Positions 50,001-62,879 of a DNA stretch of 64,000 nucleotides are shown piece after piece. A program made the position numbers and the translations under genes. The notes under the pieces are model-generated. The model had not been told where the DNA came from, made no database searches, and worked only from the letters and a program-made list of their open reading frames with translations. The first letter of the stretch is position 1; each line of letters starts with the position of its first letter. Origin of the DNA: Haemaphysalis longicornis (lineage: Eukaryota; Arthropoda; Arachnida; Ixodida; Ixodidae); contig CM023456.1 of assembly GCA_013339765.2 (NCBI GenBank), positions 90,041,516-90,105,515 of the forward strand. The letters are read 5' to 3'.

Positions 50001-51195
50001 CTTTCTTGGCGATTCCTGTGTACCCGGCATTTTTTTTTCTTGTTACTAGCCTGTCGATCTCTGAACCCGCGGTATACGATACCGTGTCGCGCCGTCTAGA
50101 ACGACCTCCCGTTGAAAGCCAATCGCCATCTTGACCTGCCAGCCACTGGCTTGAGCACCGCGAAGACAGCTTTTACGGCTGCTCCGAAACTCCGGTACTT
50201 TTACTGGCAGCCCTGCCGTTAGCCACCCTGCTCCGTGCTGTGTAATATCAATCACAACTCGCTCAGGCGCTGCACGCCATCTTTTTTTTTTTTTTGCTGC
50301 TGGTGTGGCAGTATGGAATCTATAAAAGTAGATAGTACACCCATTAAAAAATTACTGCTTCTGATAATTGCTATAATTAAGTTTTTGTTAGCCGTTTGGG
50401 GCGACGGCCATGAGTGTCCATTAGAGCTCACACTTCGGCAGCAGAGCCTCGGTTTCCCATCTTTGTTGTGTGTGTTTCATCACACTCGCATTTCTGTATA
50501 TCCCTTATTTAGGAGAAGCATGAAGCAGTTGTGGCTTTTATACGCCATGCGTTTACGAATGGTTTGCAGAAACATTGTTCACATTCTCGGTCGTTCGAAA
50601 TGCTGCACGACGTACGGGTGTAGCTACGTGGATTTACGCGATCCTATCGCTTTAAACTCTGTCAATACTGAATACAACCATCAGGAATAAAAGGTAGCAA
50701 GGCCGTGCAACAAAACAATACGGCGCTGTCCAGACAATGACGAAGACCGAAGCAAACGGCATAGACACCACTCATCGTTTATTTCGGAGCAACAAATATA
50801 GGTTACGCTACAAAGGCATAATATGTATTTGTGTTCAAGCTGACCTTCCTGCTACTCCTCGCATGAATACCTACGAATTCATAATTATACCGAAAGTCAG
50901 AGTTTAATCATAATAAACTTTCATTTCACTGCTTGTCCTTCTCGTGGAAAATTAACTTTTTAAGGCTCAATGGGAGTTTAGCTAATAATTCCACGTTGGT
51001 CATGCCCTTCTTGTGGGTACGAGTTAAGAAGGTAAAAAACGGAAACATCATTATCATTACCATATTGTTACGTGGCGGCTGGACGGAATACATTAATCAT
51101 GCTAGATGAAGCGATGATTTCAATGGGCGGCCATGATAGGACGAGCGCACACCGGGCTATTTTATATTGTCAGCATCGTCATCTGAGGTCTTACT
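44075..51195. other. Long intergenic stretch without recognised gene
   Basis: Frames up to 151 codons (50235-50690) show no recognisable domain. A GATT repeat at 45962-46015 and homopolymer C runs at about 44346-44354 and 45421-45429 are the only clear repeats. Confidence 0.45.
45962..46015 (+). repeat. Degenerate GATT microsatellite
   Basis: TGATTGATTGATTGAATTGAACC followed by CGATTGATCGAGCGATTGATCGATG (split here only to mark the two halves). It could be the tail of an eroded SINE, since the SINE tails here are CAAT/ATTG repeats, but no SINE body is next to it. Confidence 0.7.
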
Positions 51196-51201
51196 TTCAC
51201 G

Positions 51202-51292
51202 ACGAAGTGCCCACTTTGGTGTCCACTTAAGTGCCACTTAAGTGGGCACTTCGCCTTAAGTGGTGTCCACTTAAGGCGAAGTGCCCACTTAA
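51202..51292. repeat. Nested perfect palindrome
   Basis: 51238-51263 and 51267-51292 are perfect inverted repeats of 26 bases with a 3-base TGT loop. A 14-base part (CGAAGTGCCCACTT) is present once more at 51202-51215, inverted to 51240-51253, and the self-complementary CACTTAAGTG occurs twice between 51220 and 51245. The whole could form alternative hairpins or a cruciform. It has no link to a gene, and no target duplication is visible. Confidence 0.97.
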
Positions 51293-52213
51293 AAACAATT
51301 CTTCATCAATAGAGAACCGGCAAGTACCAGGATCTACCGAAAAAAAAATGAAAAATAATTATTACGATTTGCATTACTCAACGTATATATCAATGTTGTT
51401 TTTGATCAGCCAATAAAGTGTTGAAATAAATGACTGCCCAAATGGTCTAAATATAAATGAGCTGGTTAAAAAATTCGTACGAATACACCCGCAGGTTACT
51501 TCTACTGCTAAAATATGCCACGAATCTGCTTGGTTCACGGCAAATGTCATCGAAAGACAATATTAGTCTCTGGCCCCTGTAACTGGGTTCCTCCTCACGC
51601 TTTTAGCTCCCGCTTTTCCCTCCCGTCTTTGTTAAATACAACTCAATTGTTCTGACTTCGCACTGATCGGGGTCATCTACTGGGGCAGCTGGCGTATTTT
51701 AAAGCGAAAGCTCTAATACGCTATATCTGTCAAGGTCATTCATCGAGTTGAAATACCCTTCAGTGGCCTGCGCTGACGCTGGGCCTTTCTCACTTATCAC
51801 TTTGGTCGCTCAAATGTTCGCCTTGACGGCATTCCGCAAGAAGCAAGGGTGAAGCGGCTGTTTCACTCAAGAACGCCTTTATCGCTCAGAGAAGGCCGGG
51901 TCTTCTGCGCGTGCACTTCAGTGCAAGCGAAAGCACGAATTCAATCATGTGATAGGTACAGCTAGACGGAAGGCTGCTAAATCTCAAACCAAGGCAAGCA
52001 TTCCAAGCACTGTGTTCGTAGTCTGCGCTTCCACCCTTGACAACTTGGTTTAGAAGTGCTTTACCAGAACTATATTTTCTTTATCTTTAGTTTATTACTG
52101 TTTCTGGAGCGGCACAAGAGGGAGCTTTGTTCGTTTTTTCCGTATTTTTATCTCACAGCTGCTGAAGCCTTTCTGCGCAATTTTTGACGCGCTGTTTTAA
52201 TTCCTTGCTATCG
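51293..52213. other. Gap holding one dispersed repeat
   Basis: Contains the second copy of the dispersed repeat (51696-51850). No gene recognised. Confidence 0.5.
51696..51850 (+). repeat. Dispersed repeat, copy 2 (partner at 13840-13985)
   Basis: Shares TCAAGGTCATTCATCG and the flanking AATACGCT and CCCTTCAG blocks with the copy at 13840-13985, in the same order and orientation, at roughly two-thirds identity by eye. Confidence 0.6.
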
Positions 52214-52307
52214 TTGATTGATTGTGGGGTTTGATGCACCGACGCCAAGCAGGCGATTGCGTACACACGGGCGTTTTTGCATTTCGCTTCCATCAGAAAA
52301 GCGGCCG
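52214..52307 (-). mobile_element. Ruka-like SINE, reverse strand, internally deleted
   Basis: Reverse strand reads CGGCCGCTTTTCTGATGGAA, then AAAACGCCCGTGTGTACGC joined directly to AATCGCCTGCTTGGCGTCGG and a CAATCAATCAA tail. Compared with 16173-16404, about 75 bases are missing between the GTGTACGC and ATCGCCTGC blocks, and the tRNA-like head is absent. The left break is at the same place where the truncated copy at 3111 begins. Confidence 0.9.
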
Positions 52308-52309
52308 AA

Positions 52310-55300
52310 GTGAAGTCGGATAAAGTAAGGAATAGCTTAAACTATCGCACTAGAGCTGGAGCCGCGTCAGGAACAACATAAATAAAATCATCCAAGAGAT
52401 GTGGCGAGAGCCGCGCGAAAGCGGCAATCTTAAACTGAACTGAGCAGACCTCCATTGTTTTCATCATGTAATGAGCGGGATGGGGGAGTAAGTGAAAGAG
52501 CGGTGGGAATACGAGAGTTAGGTGTTTTCTAACGAGAGTTAGAAAAATAAATTTTTTGTTTCATAAAAGCAAGGCGAGCAAAGTTCTTCTTTCTAGAATG
52601 TAAGGCGGTCAAGGAGACTCACCATGCAGTCAAAAAAGCGTCCGTAGTTTATTCTGGCTGATGAAAACTATATTCATTATGTCAGCTCTCAGCAGTTCCA
52701 GGAAGTCCGGCCACCTGCAGGACACTTTGAACTTACGAACAACTTGTGCATCAGCTTATATGGAACGGCTCCTGTGAAAGCAGGAAGAAGTATCCCATCA
52801 GCTTGTTTTGCTACCCAAAAGCCTACCGTCGTTGCAAATGACCAAGTAGCTTCGAGCTCACCAGTATATCCAATGCTATTTTTACTCTGGTTCTGAAACT
52901 ATCTCTAGCTCTGTCGACAACAACCTAAAACTTCCTACGCACACATACCTGACTGAGCACCTCCAAATAGAGGATTTTATTGTACATTTTGCACTTCTTT
53001 GTCACCTTTTCTACTAATACAAACACAGAGAAAATAACGACTGAAGCGAAACATCCACCAGAAGGGCCTCTTCCGCGAACATTTATCCTCTAAGCCCTGC
53101 GGCAGTTGGCCTCTAACCTGTCACCGCAGTGGCTAATGAAAACACAAACAGGAAGTGATCACTCGATATCTAAAAAAATCTCCTTCGAGCTCGGACCCTT
53201 CTTCGACCACCCGTTAAGACGAAGAGGCTTAACCTCTCGAGATCCAGACTAGTACACCTCTTGTTCTCCCGTCTAGAGGTGGCTGCGTAGCCGTTTGCAC
53301 CCGTCGTGAACCCACATTTGATTTCGTTTGAGGGGACAGCTGCACCCCTTCTGCCATCCATTATTTGCCGTGGTCACTTTGCTGAATCTTGGAGGTCGCC
53401 GTTTATCATTGACGTCACAGCGCCTTGTAAGCCTACACCTCCTGTTTTTGTTCGCGCCTCGAGCAAGGAGTCACCAAAAAAGGTATCGATCGCTTGCGAA
53501 ATAAACCAAAATTTATCACCGAGAGTTGGCATATAGCTTTTTGCGTTCTCGAGACCGTTCACGGCAGACTTAGCTTTTTTATTTCTTTCCCCTGGTGGCT
53601 TGTAATAATTTGCATGCATGGCAGCAAGCTATGCGGCTGCTACGTAAAAACTGCCGTCAACCATGACAAGCTTCATGTGGCGAAAATTAAATCGGGACGT
53701 AATTCACCATTGTTTGCTTTCGCAATTTATATTCTCAATATATGAACACTTATATTCTAAATTTCTTTCTAGTGGTACTGGGGAAATGAGAGGTCTATTT
53801 CTGAGGAAGATATCTCCGCGAAGTCAATTTTTATGGCCGCAGCATTGTTTCTACCTCAAATAAAGTATGTCTTTTTTCCCAGTGGGATTTCACGAAGGCG
53901 GGGGCTTAACAGCGAGTGTAGACAGCACGTCCCCCGTTAGAAGGGCTGACTGGTCTGGGGAAAATTAAAATTTGTATCACAGAGGAGTCTATAATGCAAT
54001 GGTGCCATCATACTACGAAAGCTCCCAGGGACCCGAAGGGCGTGGTCTTACTTGAGCAGAGTCCGTTCACCTTCGCTGGTCTGTTCACAATTATGCGGCA
54101 GGGCCCTTCCGTATGAAGCAACTAATTAACTCACGCCCTTCAGTTTACATAACCTATCGAGTACCTGGCCATTGCGTTCGTCAGGTAAAGGGTACAACCG
54201 ACAAGCTTTAAAACTTTTGTCGGGGCAGCCCGTCCCAGGAACTTCGTAGCATTTAAGCTCCAAATTTATCCACCTCCACCAGCTCAGCTGTTTCAATGAA
54301 GGTGCTGTCGGGCACAGAATGAGGTATGATAAGGCTTGGTAAGGTTTGTTGAAAACATCAACCAGTTATAATGTAGATAACAGGCATATAATTTGCTATT
54401 GGGGGCGTCGAGAAAAGGGGAACTTTGGTTTGAGTAGCTGACTTATCAAGGAATAGCAGGATTTTCAAAAACTACGATGATGACGATGACGGCAGAGTCA
54501 TTCCGGGCATATGCTATATGTAACGGCAGTCCACGTAACAATGCCTACGTGGACAGCGTGGTTTACGGGTGCTCTCATTTTTTTTAAGTTGGGGAATTTC
54601 AGAAAATATTTGTTCTAGACCTAAGTTAAAAACTTACCTCAATTGCAGCGATCCAGGCCATGGCTCTGTCAATATACGCAATGAGACCGTTCTATATCCT
54701 CAGCTTGCACCTCAAGGTTTTTCTTAATTTTAGTGTTTATTTTTATTTAGTTACTTGTGAAACACTGCTTGTCCAAGGCGCGAAAAAAAAGCTCTCATGT
54801 TCTCTTTCGCAATGACTGTAGTGAGAACAGCCCCTTGTAAATCCCAAATGCACCTGATTTGTTGCGACTATGCCCCATCAGTCCAAAATAATTGTTATCG
54901 TAACTTCCTTGTCGCCAACAATACCTAGCGATCACCTCAAAACGACCAGAAGCAAAGGTCAACAAAGGTCAAAGAAACAAAGGCGGGAAATCTTCCCAAA
55001 GCTGTCGTTAGTCTCTTTACCCGCGTGCTACTGGCGAGTAACTTCGGTTTAAAAAGTCCCGAAAGAGTCATGCTTGTAGCACTAGAGGCTGGATTTACCA
55101 GTGGCGGTTTTTATACCATGTAATGCGAACTAAATTCCACAGCAGCTAAGACACGTTGGGGCGCCAAAGGGCTGAATAGGTTGTGGAGCTCAGCTACAGA
55201 TACGAGGTCCAAAAGAGACGTCCGGAACATCACTTTGCAAGCCGAAAAGCGCCGTCTTCGTGGGTGGTGCAGTAATATTTATTCTGATCCAGTCGACGCA

Positions 55301-57392
55301 TCCCTGCTACGTCGTCTAGGTATCTCCTTTCTGCTTACTCGACTGCTTGAACGAGGACCGCCACGAAGCCACTGGCCAGCAATATTTTTTGATAACTTGT
55401 TCCTGCTGTAGCCTTTTCAAGCACTTTCGAGATATGACACTAGGTCAATAATTTATGCAGCACGTGTGTGGACGCCTTAGCCAGGAAGCCGTTCTATGCC
55501 AGGTGCGCTCGTTGTCCACGACGGTCAGCGTGCTCACTGCAACTTTCAAAATCTTAAGAATTCCTGTCCTTGCGAATGCAATCGCACGAGCAATAATTCC
55601 TGACATCGTTGTTCTGCGAAACATTCATCGCTTTTGTTTTACGTTCTAAAAGCAGCAACAGTCGCTACACATCGCCATTGCTATTCCTCACAATACGGGA
55701 CTAGTATCCCTACGTGCATAGGGCGGACTCGTCGGCACAAATTTGAAATGAATAAGCCAGAGTGAATAGGGCAGAACTTATCTTTCTCTAAAAAATCAAT
55801 AATGAGCTTTTGTAATTCAAAAGAGCCAACGGAATTTCTTTCATCTCGGTTGTGCTGGTGTGTTTTCTCTATTCGTTTTTTCCCGTCCACCTACTTTGCA
55901 TGCATGGTGGCTCTGTGTGCATGTTTGCATAATTACAGATTCAGAGCATTCAAATATATACCAGGTCTTCCAAGGGAAGAAATGGGACTGCAAGAGGAGC
56001 TTAAAAGCGTCACTTTAACATTCTTTTTCTTGAAACCGGGGATGGTTGATTGTATGGAGCATTTATTTTCGCAACAAGTTTTTGACATGAAAGCGTATCT
56101 TAACGATTTGTGGTCTTCGTTTATGTCGCTGTCGGAACCTGTTCACGACCATAGTACCTATAAGGAATTGCCGGTATTTCTTTGTGGTTCTAAACATTTG
56201 AAGCCCAGTCCCCGCCTATTGGCCTATTCCACCAGAAAAGGTCGGCCCCGGCGCCTTCTTGAGAAATAAGGAAACAAAAACTATACGAAGTCTAGCTCGT
56301 ACATTTTTGCAAATGAGATCGCACAGGCAGTATTTTCTGGCATTAGATCTCCTGCGAAACATTTATCTGCCACCGCTTATGTTTCAAATGCAGTAGCACT
56401 GGCCAATACATCGCTATTGCTGTTCCTGATGCTCCGAAAAGCTTTCTCGAAATCATGACTAAGGGCTGTATTTTAAACTAGCCCGAAGAGAGCTCCGTGT
56501 TTTATATTTCAACAAAATTCGGGCAGTTGTGTTACGCTTCGTTTCTGACAATACCGTAAAACGGTGGCATTTTGCTGGGTTTTTAGTTATATGTTATCTG
56601 GAAATATCATGTCTAATTGGTTTATTTTATTTTGCCGGACTGGAGAACAACACAAATTTACTTACGATGGCCAGAATACCTGTAAGAACCGCTTCACCGT
56701 AGACATCACCGTCCCAGCCTTTAGCCCTGGCAGGAATAAGATATTTTGAATTGCGTGCCTACATATACTACCTGCTTGCAGGCGTAGCAATGGTGTTTTT
56801 TTGGTGAGGTGATCCTGTTCACTCTAGTATGAGGGTTTTCTTCTCACGAGATGAGATGGCCTGGTCTGCCGATAGCCCCGATAACAAAAGCTGGTTCATC
56901 AATGTTTCAGAGTTGTCGACAGTGCTCTTTATATTCTTCAAAATTAGTTTCAGAACTTCCAGCTACTGTTTTGTGTTTCAGTGCTCATGAATGTCTCTGC
57001 AATTAATATATTTCAGGAAATGACTCCTTGTGTGGTTTTTTTTGCATAATCTCTGCAAAATAGAGATGTAGCAGACCGCTTTTTTAGGGAAAAGGGAAGC
57101 GTGATAACTGAAATAGACAGAAGACTAAATTCTACTGCTCAATGTGCCCTCTTCCGTCCTCTGAAGAGACCCATGGCAGATCCTGCACGACAATTCAGTC
57201 GGCCTTTTTTAAACGCGCTATTGTAAAATACCACAGGAAAAGATTACACTAATACTCAAATTCGTCGCTATCTTCTCAATGAATAACATCAAAACATAAT
57301 GCTTGCCGCAAAAGCTATCAATTAGAAACAGGAAGAAAAGTCACGGTACGCCCTTTTTTCTGAAGAGAAGGATTGTGTATTCGCGGGAAATG
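52310..57392. other. Long intergenic stretch without recognised gene
   Basis: The longest frame is 55802-56269 (155 codons, plus strand), which I cannot match to any family; codon content and AT-rich context give no support. No repeat recognised. Confidence 0.45.
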
Positions 57393-57404
57393 CTGAGATG
57401 CCTT

Positions 57405-57938
57405 CATGATCATCATCACCAGCCTATCTACGCCCACTGCAGGGCAAAGGCCTCTCCCATTATTCTCCAATTACCTCGGTCCTGTGCCAACTGTGACCAA
57501 TTTATCCCCGCAAACTTCTTGATCTCATCTGCCCATCTAACTTTCTGCCGCCCCCTGCAACGCTTGCCTTTTCTAGGGATCCACTCTGTTACCCTTAATG
57601 ACCAGCAGTTATCTTGCCTTCGCATTACATGCCCTGCCCACGTCCATTTCTTCTTCTTAATTTCTACTAATATGTCTTTAACACCAGTTTGCTCCCTGAC
57701 CCACTCCGCTCTCTTCTTGTCCCTTAATGTTACACCTATCATTTTCCGCTCCATTGCCCGCTGAGTCGTTCTCAATTTAAGTTGAACCCTCTTAGTGCGC
57801 CTCCAAGTTTCTGCCCCGTAGGTGAGTACCGGAAAGATCAGCTGTCATACACTTTCTTCTTCAGCGACAATGGTAGGCTGCTATTCATTATCTGAGAATG
57901 TCTGCCATCTGAGAATGTCTGCCATTATCTGAGAATGT
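57405..57938 (-). mobile_element. 5'-truncated RTE LINE with 12-bp target duplication
   Basis: The reverse-strand frame 57775-57428 reads RAMERKMIGVTLRDK, then VREQTGVKDILVEI, WTWAGHVMRRQDN and RWADEIKKFAG...AQDRGNWR: the C-terminal region of RTE-clade LINE proteins, open across 115 codons. The 3' end has the ATGATGATC-type repeat tail at 57405-57417. Identical 12-bp flanks CTGAGATGCCTT at 57393-57404 and 57939-57950 define the insertion. At its truncated 5' end the unit TCTGAGAATGTCTGCCAT is repeated about three times (57888-57938). The long open frame suggests this copy is younger than the other RTE relics. Confidence 0.93.
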
Positions 57939-57950
57939 CTGAGATGCCTT

Positions 57951-58767
57951 GCATCTTGTCAATGCCGACATCCTTCACGACAAGTGTGCATGAAGGGAAG
58001 AGAAAAAGTGGTCTCGGTGTATCAAGGAAGTAGAAAGATGGCCGGAGAAAAGAATATTAAAACAGTGTCGGTAACATTTATATCGTATGTGCAAGGCAGG
58101 ACCGTAGTGGCGACGGTCTGAGAAGGCGAAGTACATGTTCCTCTGCCTTAAGCGACCGCAGTTGTCGTTTTAGGTGTACACAGGAGGGCAAAGTGAAATG
58201 CGTACAATCTCGTCGGCGCTACGCCGAGCTGACATCAAGGTAAAAATGTTGTGGCTGGCAGGAATGTAATAAGGATCACATACGACTTCATCCAGACCCA
58301 CACGTACGCACGAAAGCCCGCAAGCACGACTAAACGCGCCACACAGAAACATGCGCGCACAGACACGCGCACACATGCCCGCGTGCACTAAAAAAACCCG
58401 CACCTACAAAACGCTTCCGAATAGATGACGTGGGCGCTATGCGAATGCAGAAAAATGGAATTCGAAAAACTCCTCTGTATTCGTCATGTGAGTTGCCGGA
58501 GAACGGGGAAGACCGTAAGGGTGGGAGCAGGACTGAGGAGAGTTGGTTACGTGGCTGTGGCGCCTGAATAATGCCGGCCGGCGAAGACGTTTACCTTCAA
58601 GCAAGCACACACGTGGCCGTTTTTTTCATTACCTTAGGATTGTAATGACATATGCAGCTTAAATAGGCTTCTATGCGATAAGAGCAATATACTTCCAATA
58701 TCATAAGTCTCGACACCCTGACTTTAAGCTCGTCGCTGATATAACGACTTAGGATTTTTCTTTTAGT
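57951..58767. other. Gap without recognised gene; alternating purine-pyrimidine tract
   Basis: A CA/CG-rich stretch at about 58286-58390 (CACACGTACGCACG-like and GCGCGCACAGACACGCGC) could favour Z-form DNA. Nothing else recognised. Confidence 0.5.
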
Positions 58768-58942
58768 GACGCGGATTGAATTCCCCGTAGCGGCGGCTGC
58801 TTTCTGATGAGGCGAAGAGCCAAAACTCCCGTGCGTTGGGCATTTCGGCGCACGTTAGTTATCCCCACGTGTTCAAAATTAACACGGAGCCCTCCACTAC
58901 TGCCCACCACGTCGCCTGTGTAGCGTCGGCGAGTTGAATCTC
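58768..58942 (+). mobile_element. Ruka-like SINE, 5'-truncated and old
   Basis: Starts within the tRNA-like head at a degraded box B (GGATTGAATTCCC, 58773-58785), then GCGGCTGCTTTCTGATGAGG, CATTTCGGCGCACGTTAG and GGAGCCCTCCACTAC, ending GCGTCGGCGAGTTGAATCTC. It has many point differences from 16173-16404. No target duplication is recognisable, so it is the oldest of the SINE copies here. Confidence 0.92.
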
Positions 58943-61900
58943 ATATTCACCATTTTTGTTTAGTGATTACTGAATTTCCAGCAATCGCATTCACCTTTTC
59001 CTGCTTCGATAAGACGAAATTCTGGAATTGGTTTGGGATATTTATACGAGTAAAAATTCTAAGCAAAGCCCATTTGCATATTTACACTGATGGAATACGG
59101 GTTAAAATATTCGTAAAAGCTCGTAAATTGCCCAAAGCCGAGGCCTTCACCATTAGGTGTCGTTTACGGAAACACACTGTGCAGCAAATGTAAGGCGTAC
59201 GTATAGGGTACTTATATCAGCAAAATCAGTGAGGTATCAGAAACAGGCGGGGATAAAATGTGGCGTTGCTATCAAATTATTTAATATCCTTTTACTCTCT
59301 CGAGACTTTTTGATTATATTCCACCGGCATAAATTCCTACCCATGATAGAATGCACTACTACAATTTCAAGCGTCAAACGCCACAAACTGGGATTGCCGT
59401 AGATATACCTTGTTAGGTCTTCTCACTTTTTAACCCCGGAAAGCCCGCCCACAGAACCGGTTTGAAAAAAAGTCAGATATTTCATTTATTGGCACTTTGG
59501 ATACAAACAAGTATGTTGCCACATCATTAGTTCGAAAATACATAATCCATGTAAGAATTACAAATCGTGTATGCCTCGGGAGGAACATCAAGGTCACCGT
59601 TCAGCCCCTGTGGTAGTCGCAAAGCAACTAGGGTCGATAGAGCGTGTCTTGTGCTCTAGAGCAAAACAACGAAATGCATCTTGCCCAAGAAATTGCAACG
59701 CCTTTGCTACATATCGGTACGCTATGTACCGGGCTAGGGTGCACGTGCCCACGAATGGGAGAAGACGAAGTCCCGGCGCACCAGAGCGTGCAGCTGACCG
59801 ACGCCATGTTTTAGCCGCAGCCAGCGGCTGGACTCTTTCTGGTTCCTCCAATAAACGGCATCGAGACTTGACAGCATCGACGGCCCCTTGCCCTGCACCG
59901 TAGGGCAAGCGCAGTTTAAGTCAAGCCTACTGTATACGGCAAAAATTACAACGCTGTCATGCAGCCCACATGCGCTACCCATCAATGAGAATTACGCGTT
60001 GGAATAAAAAAACATTTTAGGAACAACAGCTGTATAAAAATTCGGGAAATATATTCTATATTTACCTTTGGCAGAGTAAAAAGATCCAGGCGGAATTGCA
60101 TCATGCGGGCTGCGGGAAGCTGCCATCTTTGAAACTCGGGTAGCACACCTCTGGTGGCACGAATGCGAAGCTTCGAAAAGCAAATACATTATTCGATTTT
60201 TTGAGAGCGCCACCAACCGATTCTTGAGCTTTTTAGTTTCGGTTTTCAGCCAAGGGTGCTAGTTTCAATTTCGGCGTATCAAATATCGAAAAAATTGGAA
60301 ATGTGCTTGTTTAGGAGGTTTTAAACACACTTACTGCAATGCATATTCATATCCCTATGAATGTAGGTGCCAGACCATGAAATGCAATGACTTAATTTCA
60401 ATATAAGAAGTACAATTTCTGAAGGATATTGGAGGGGAAAGTTTCATGTAGGCAACTTGACTAGCCCTAAAATACGTGTTGAGAGGCAACAGCGCAGCAA
60501 GAGCACTGAATAACCATAACAAATAAAAAGGGAAGAGGGCAGAGAGAATAAAAAAAAGAAAAAGAAGAAGAAGCAAAACACAACTTACAAAAAAAAATAC
60601 GACTACATATTACAATCGAAAAATGTCATAAGTATAAATACAGTGAATTTCAAGGTATAATATCAACAAAGAATACGCAGAAACGTGCACAACCATATCT
60701 GCAATGTTATTTACCTAAAATATCTTGCCAACATCCGTCAGACGTTTTTGCAGTAAATGCCTTCGCCGAAGTCAGGTGAGAAGTAAAAAAGTAAAAGCAA
60801 AAAAACGCACGCAGGATAAGGTGACGCTTGTTTAACATCACGGTAAAAATATTGCCCATTAACCCATCTAAAGCATGTGTGTATGTAGCAGAATGCCTGC
60901 GGTTCGTTACTGAAAATTAAATTGCCAGTACGCATTGAACTATTTGGAGTCCGGAATTTGGGCTCATGTAAAAACCACCTGAGAATTAAAAAGCCTAGAA
61001 AAAAGAGAAAAGCCCCCAAAAATCAAATAAAAATAGTTTTTTTTCTTCCATTGTCAATTTTGGCAAAATGTTATCCAATTAAATCTTGTAGTATTTTCCC
61101 AAACGCCTGTATTTTATCTGCGTGCAGCTGTTCCCGCTTGAAACTGTACACTTGTCCTCATTTATTTCACGACATGGTGGCACCATCAATGAGACCGACC
61201 GCATTACTGGCGGAGTCCACGGCTTTGCTAGAGCAGTCAGGCGCGTCTGCTTGACGAGCAGAAGGACGCAATAACTGGCAAATAACAATGATTTAAAACG
61301 AAAAAGAAAGTGAAGTAGATATACGAGCCCGGAAGGCGTTTAGCGACAACCCGACTAGCTGGCCGAAAAAGGGCTTTCTCTAGAGCTTTCCCAGCACAGC
61401 AAAAAGGAAAGTTCCAAACCCAAGGAGGGTCCAAAAGCCAGTTTTATGGGAATCGACTGCATGCGACGAATCGAAATTCAAACACGGGATCCTGCGGCCA
61501 TTCCAGATGGAGGTGCGTTGGGCGGTAGAAGATTACGGCATCGTCCTGCTCGAATTTGCAACGGCACAGAGCAGCCTCGCTGGCCATTTCGTATAGGCAG
61601 TACAACTTGAATGTCTCCTGCACTCGACCCAGGAACGTGGCTACGAAAGTCGGAACTTATCACAGAGCGGCTGGGTTCCTCACTAGCTCCGTCGCTTAAA
61701 TCTTCGCGGAGAAGCCGATAAAACGGAAGCGGAAGCAAAATGTTGGTAAATGGAATCCATTTCTTTGCGAAAGCAAGGCGTAGAATTGTTGGCGTAGTGG
61801 AAACATAAGATCGGTGCTCGCAGAACAAAAGCGATGGTTGAAAACGCGGGTAGATGCAATGAGCCCGTAAAGTTTCCCGCGATGGGGACGTCCTTTCAGT

Positions 61901-62879
61901 GCCAATGTCGTTGCACTCGTTGTATATAACTAGTGATTTCGAAGCGTAGCGCTCGCACGTTTCTACAATTTCACAATGTAAAGCTTGCTGTACTCAATCT
62001 ATATTCCTTATCGTATTCTCTCTTTCATTTAATGCCGACTTTGTTGTTGTGACTTTTGTAATTAGGCACCTGAGCAACAAAATAACCTGTTGTACAAGTG
62101 TCTTATAATGTATAAATTTTAGCCCGTAGCTGGCACTATTTTGTTCCCCGCTTAACGACCTGACTCAATCACCACACTTACTTCTTAAAATCATGCTGAG
62201 GTCGCAATGGGAAGTCGCCCATTGCACCAAAAACACAACATTGAAATACGCTTCAATGAAGCGCATGAACTGATTTCTGCAGCACTTACAAGCAGTTCAT
62301 GCCATTGGATAGATCTGATTCGCACAAGTGGAAATGACGAGTGGAGCATCCTTTCAATGTGAACTTTCTTGTCTTCATGTTTTATGCAATGGCTGTCTCA
62401 TTTTCACTTTTTATGGTACCATTTCCTGCTTTCCACAAGCACTCAATGATTTGTTTTCTCCAAAACTGCCTTTGGTAGGGTATTTTATATAACGTTCACT
62501 TTTTCTTTTGTGGCATCTAATATTTCCGGCGGTTTTTTTTTAGCTTGATTCCAAACCGAAGCTCAGTTCAGAACAATAAAAATAGAGAAATTGTTTTGTG
62601 TTGTGTTTTCAGACGACTTTACAAGACTAACGCAAATTGCGATAAAAATTTGGGGAAGCTTGCACTAGTGGGGCAAGGCTGGAGAAACAGAAGAGCTGGC
62701 GACCCCTCTCCCTTCGTCGGAGACACGGCTGTTCCACTTCACGTATATTTGCGAACTTGCCTCTGCAAACGTCTGTATGTCTGGCAGGCCCTGGATTGTT
62801 TTGCCCGCACGCTTCCACATTTCGCCCAAAGTGGGAAGCGTTAGCACGTGCTAGAACCGGCTGAAACCGGCTTGGCGAA
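58943..62879. other. Intergenic stretch without recognised gene
   Basis: Frames up to 116 codons (61478-61828) without recognisable domains. A GC-richer patch at 59570-59900 contains AATAAACGGCATCGAGACTTG at 59850-59870, suggestive of an LTR or gene end but unproven. An A/AAG-rich tract lies at 60541-60598. Confidence 0.45.

Noticed and set aside
50235..50690. 151-codon plus-strand frame with hydrophobic stretches
   Set aside because: Starts at a poly-T tract that yields a run of Phe; the hydrophobic look comes from AT-rich composition.
55802..56269. 155-codon plus-strand frame
   Set aside because: No recognisable motif, no supporting neighbour and no sign of splice or start context. It is compatible with chance in 64 kb.
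59570..59900. Possible solo LTR ending near AATAAACGGCATCGAG
   Set aside because: No TG...CA boundary with a matching short duplication could be found, and no related internal region is in the window.
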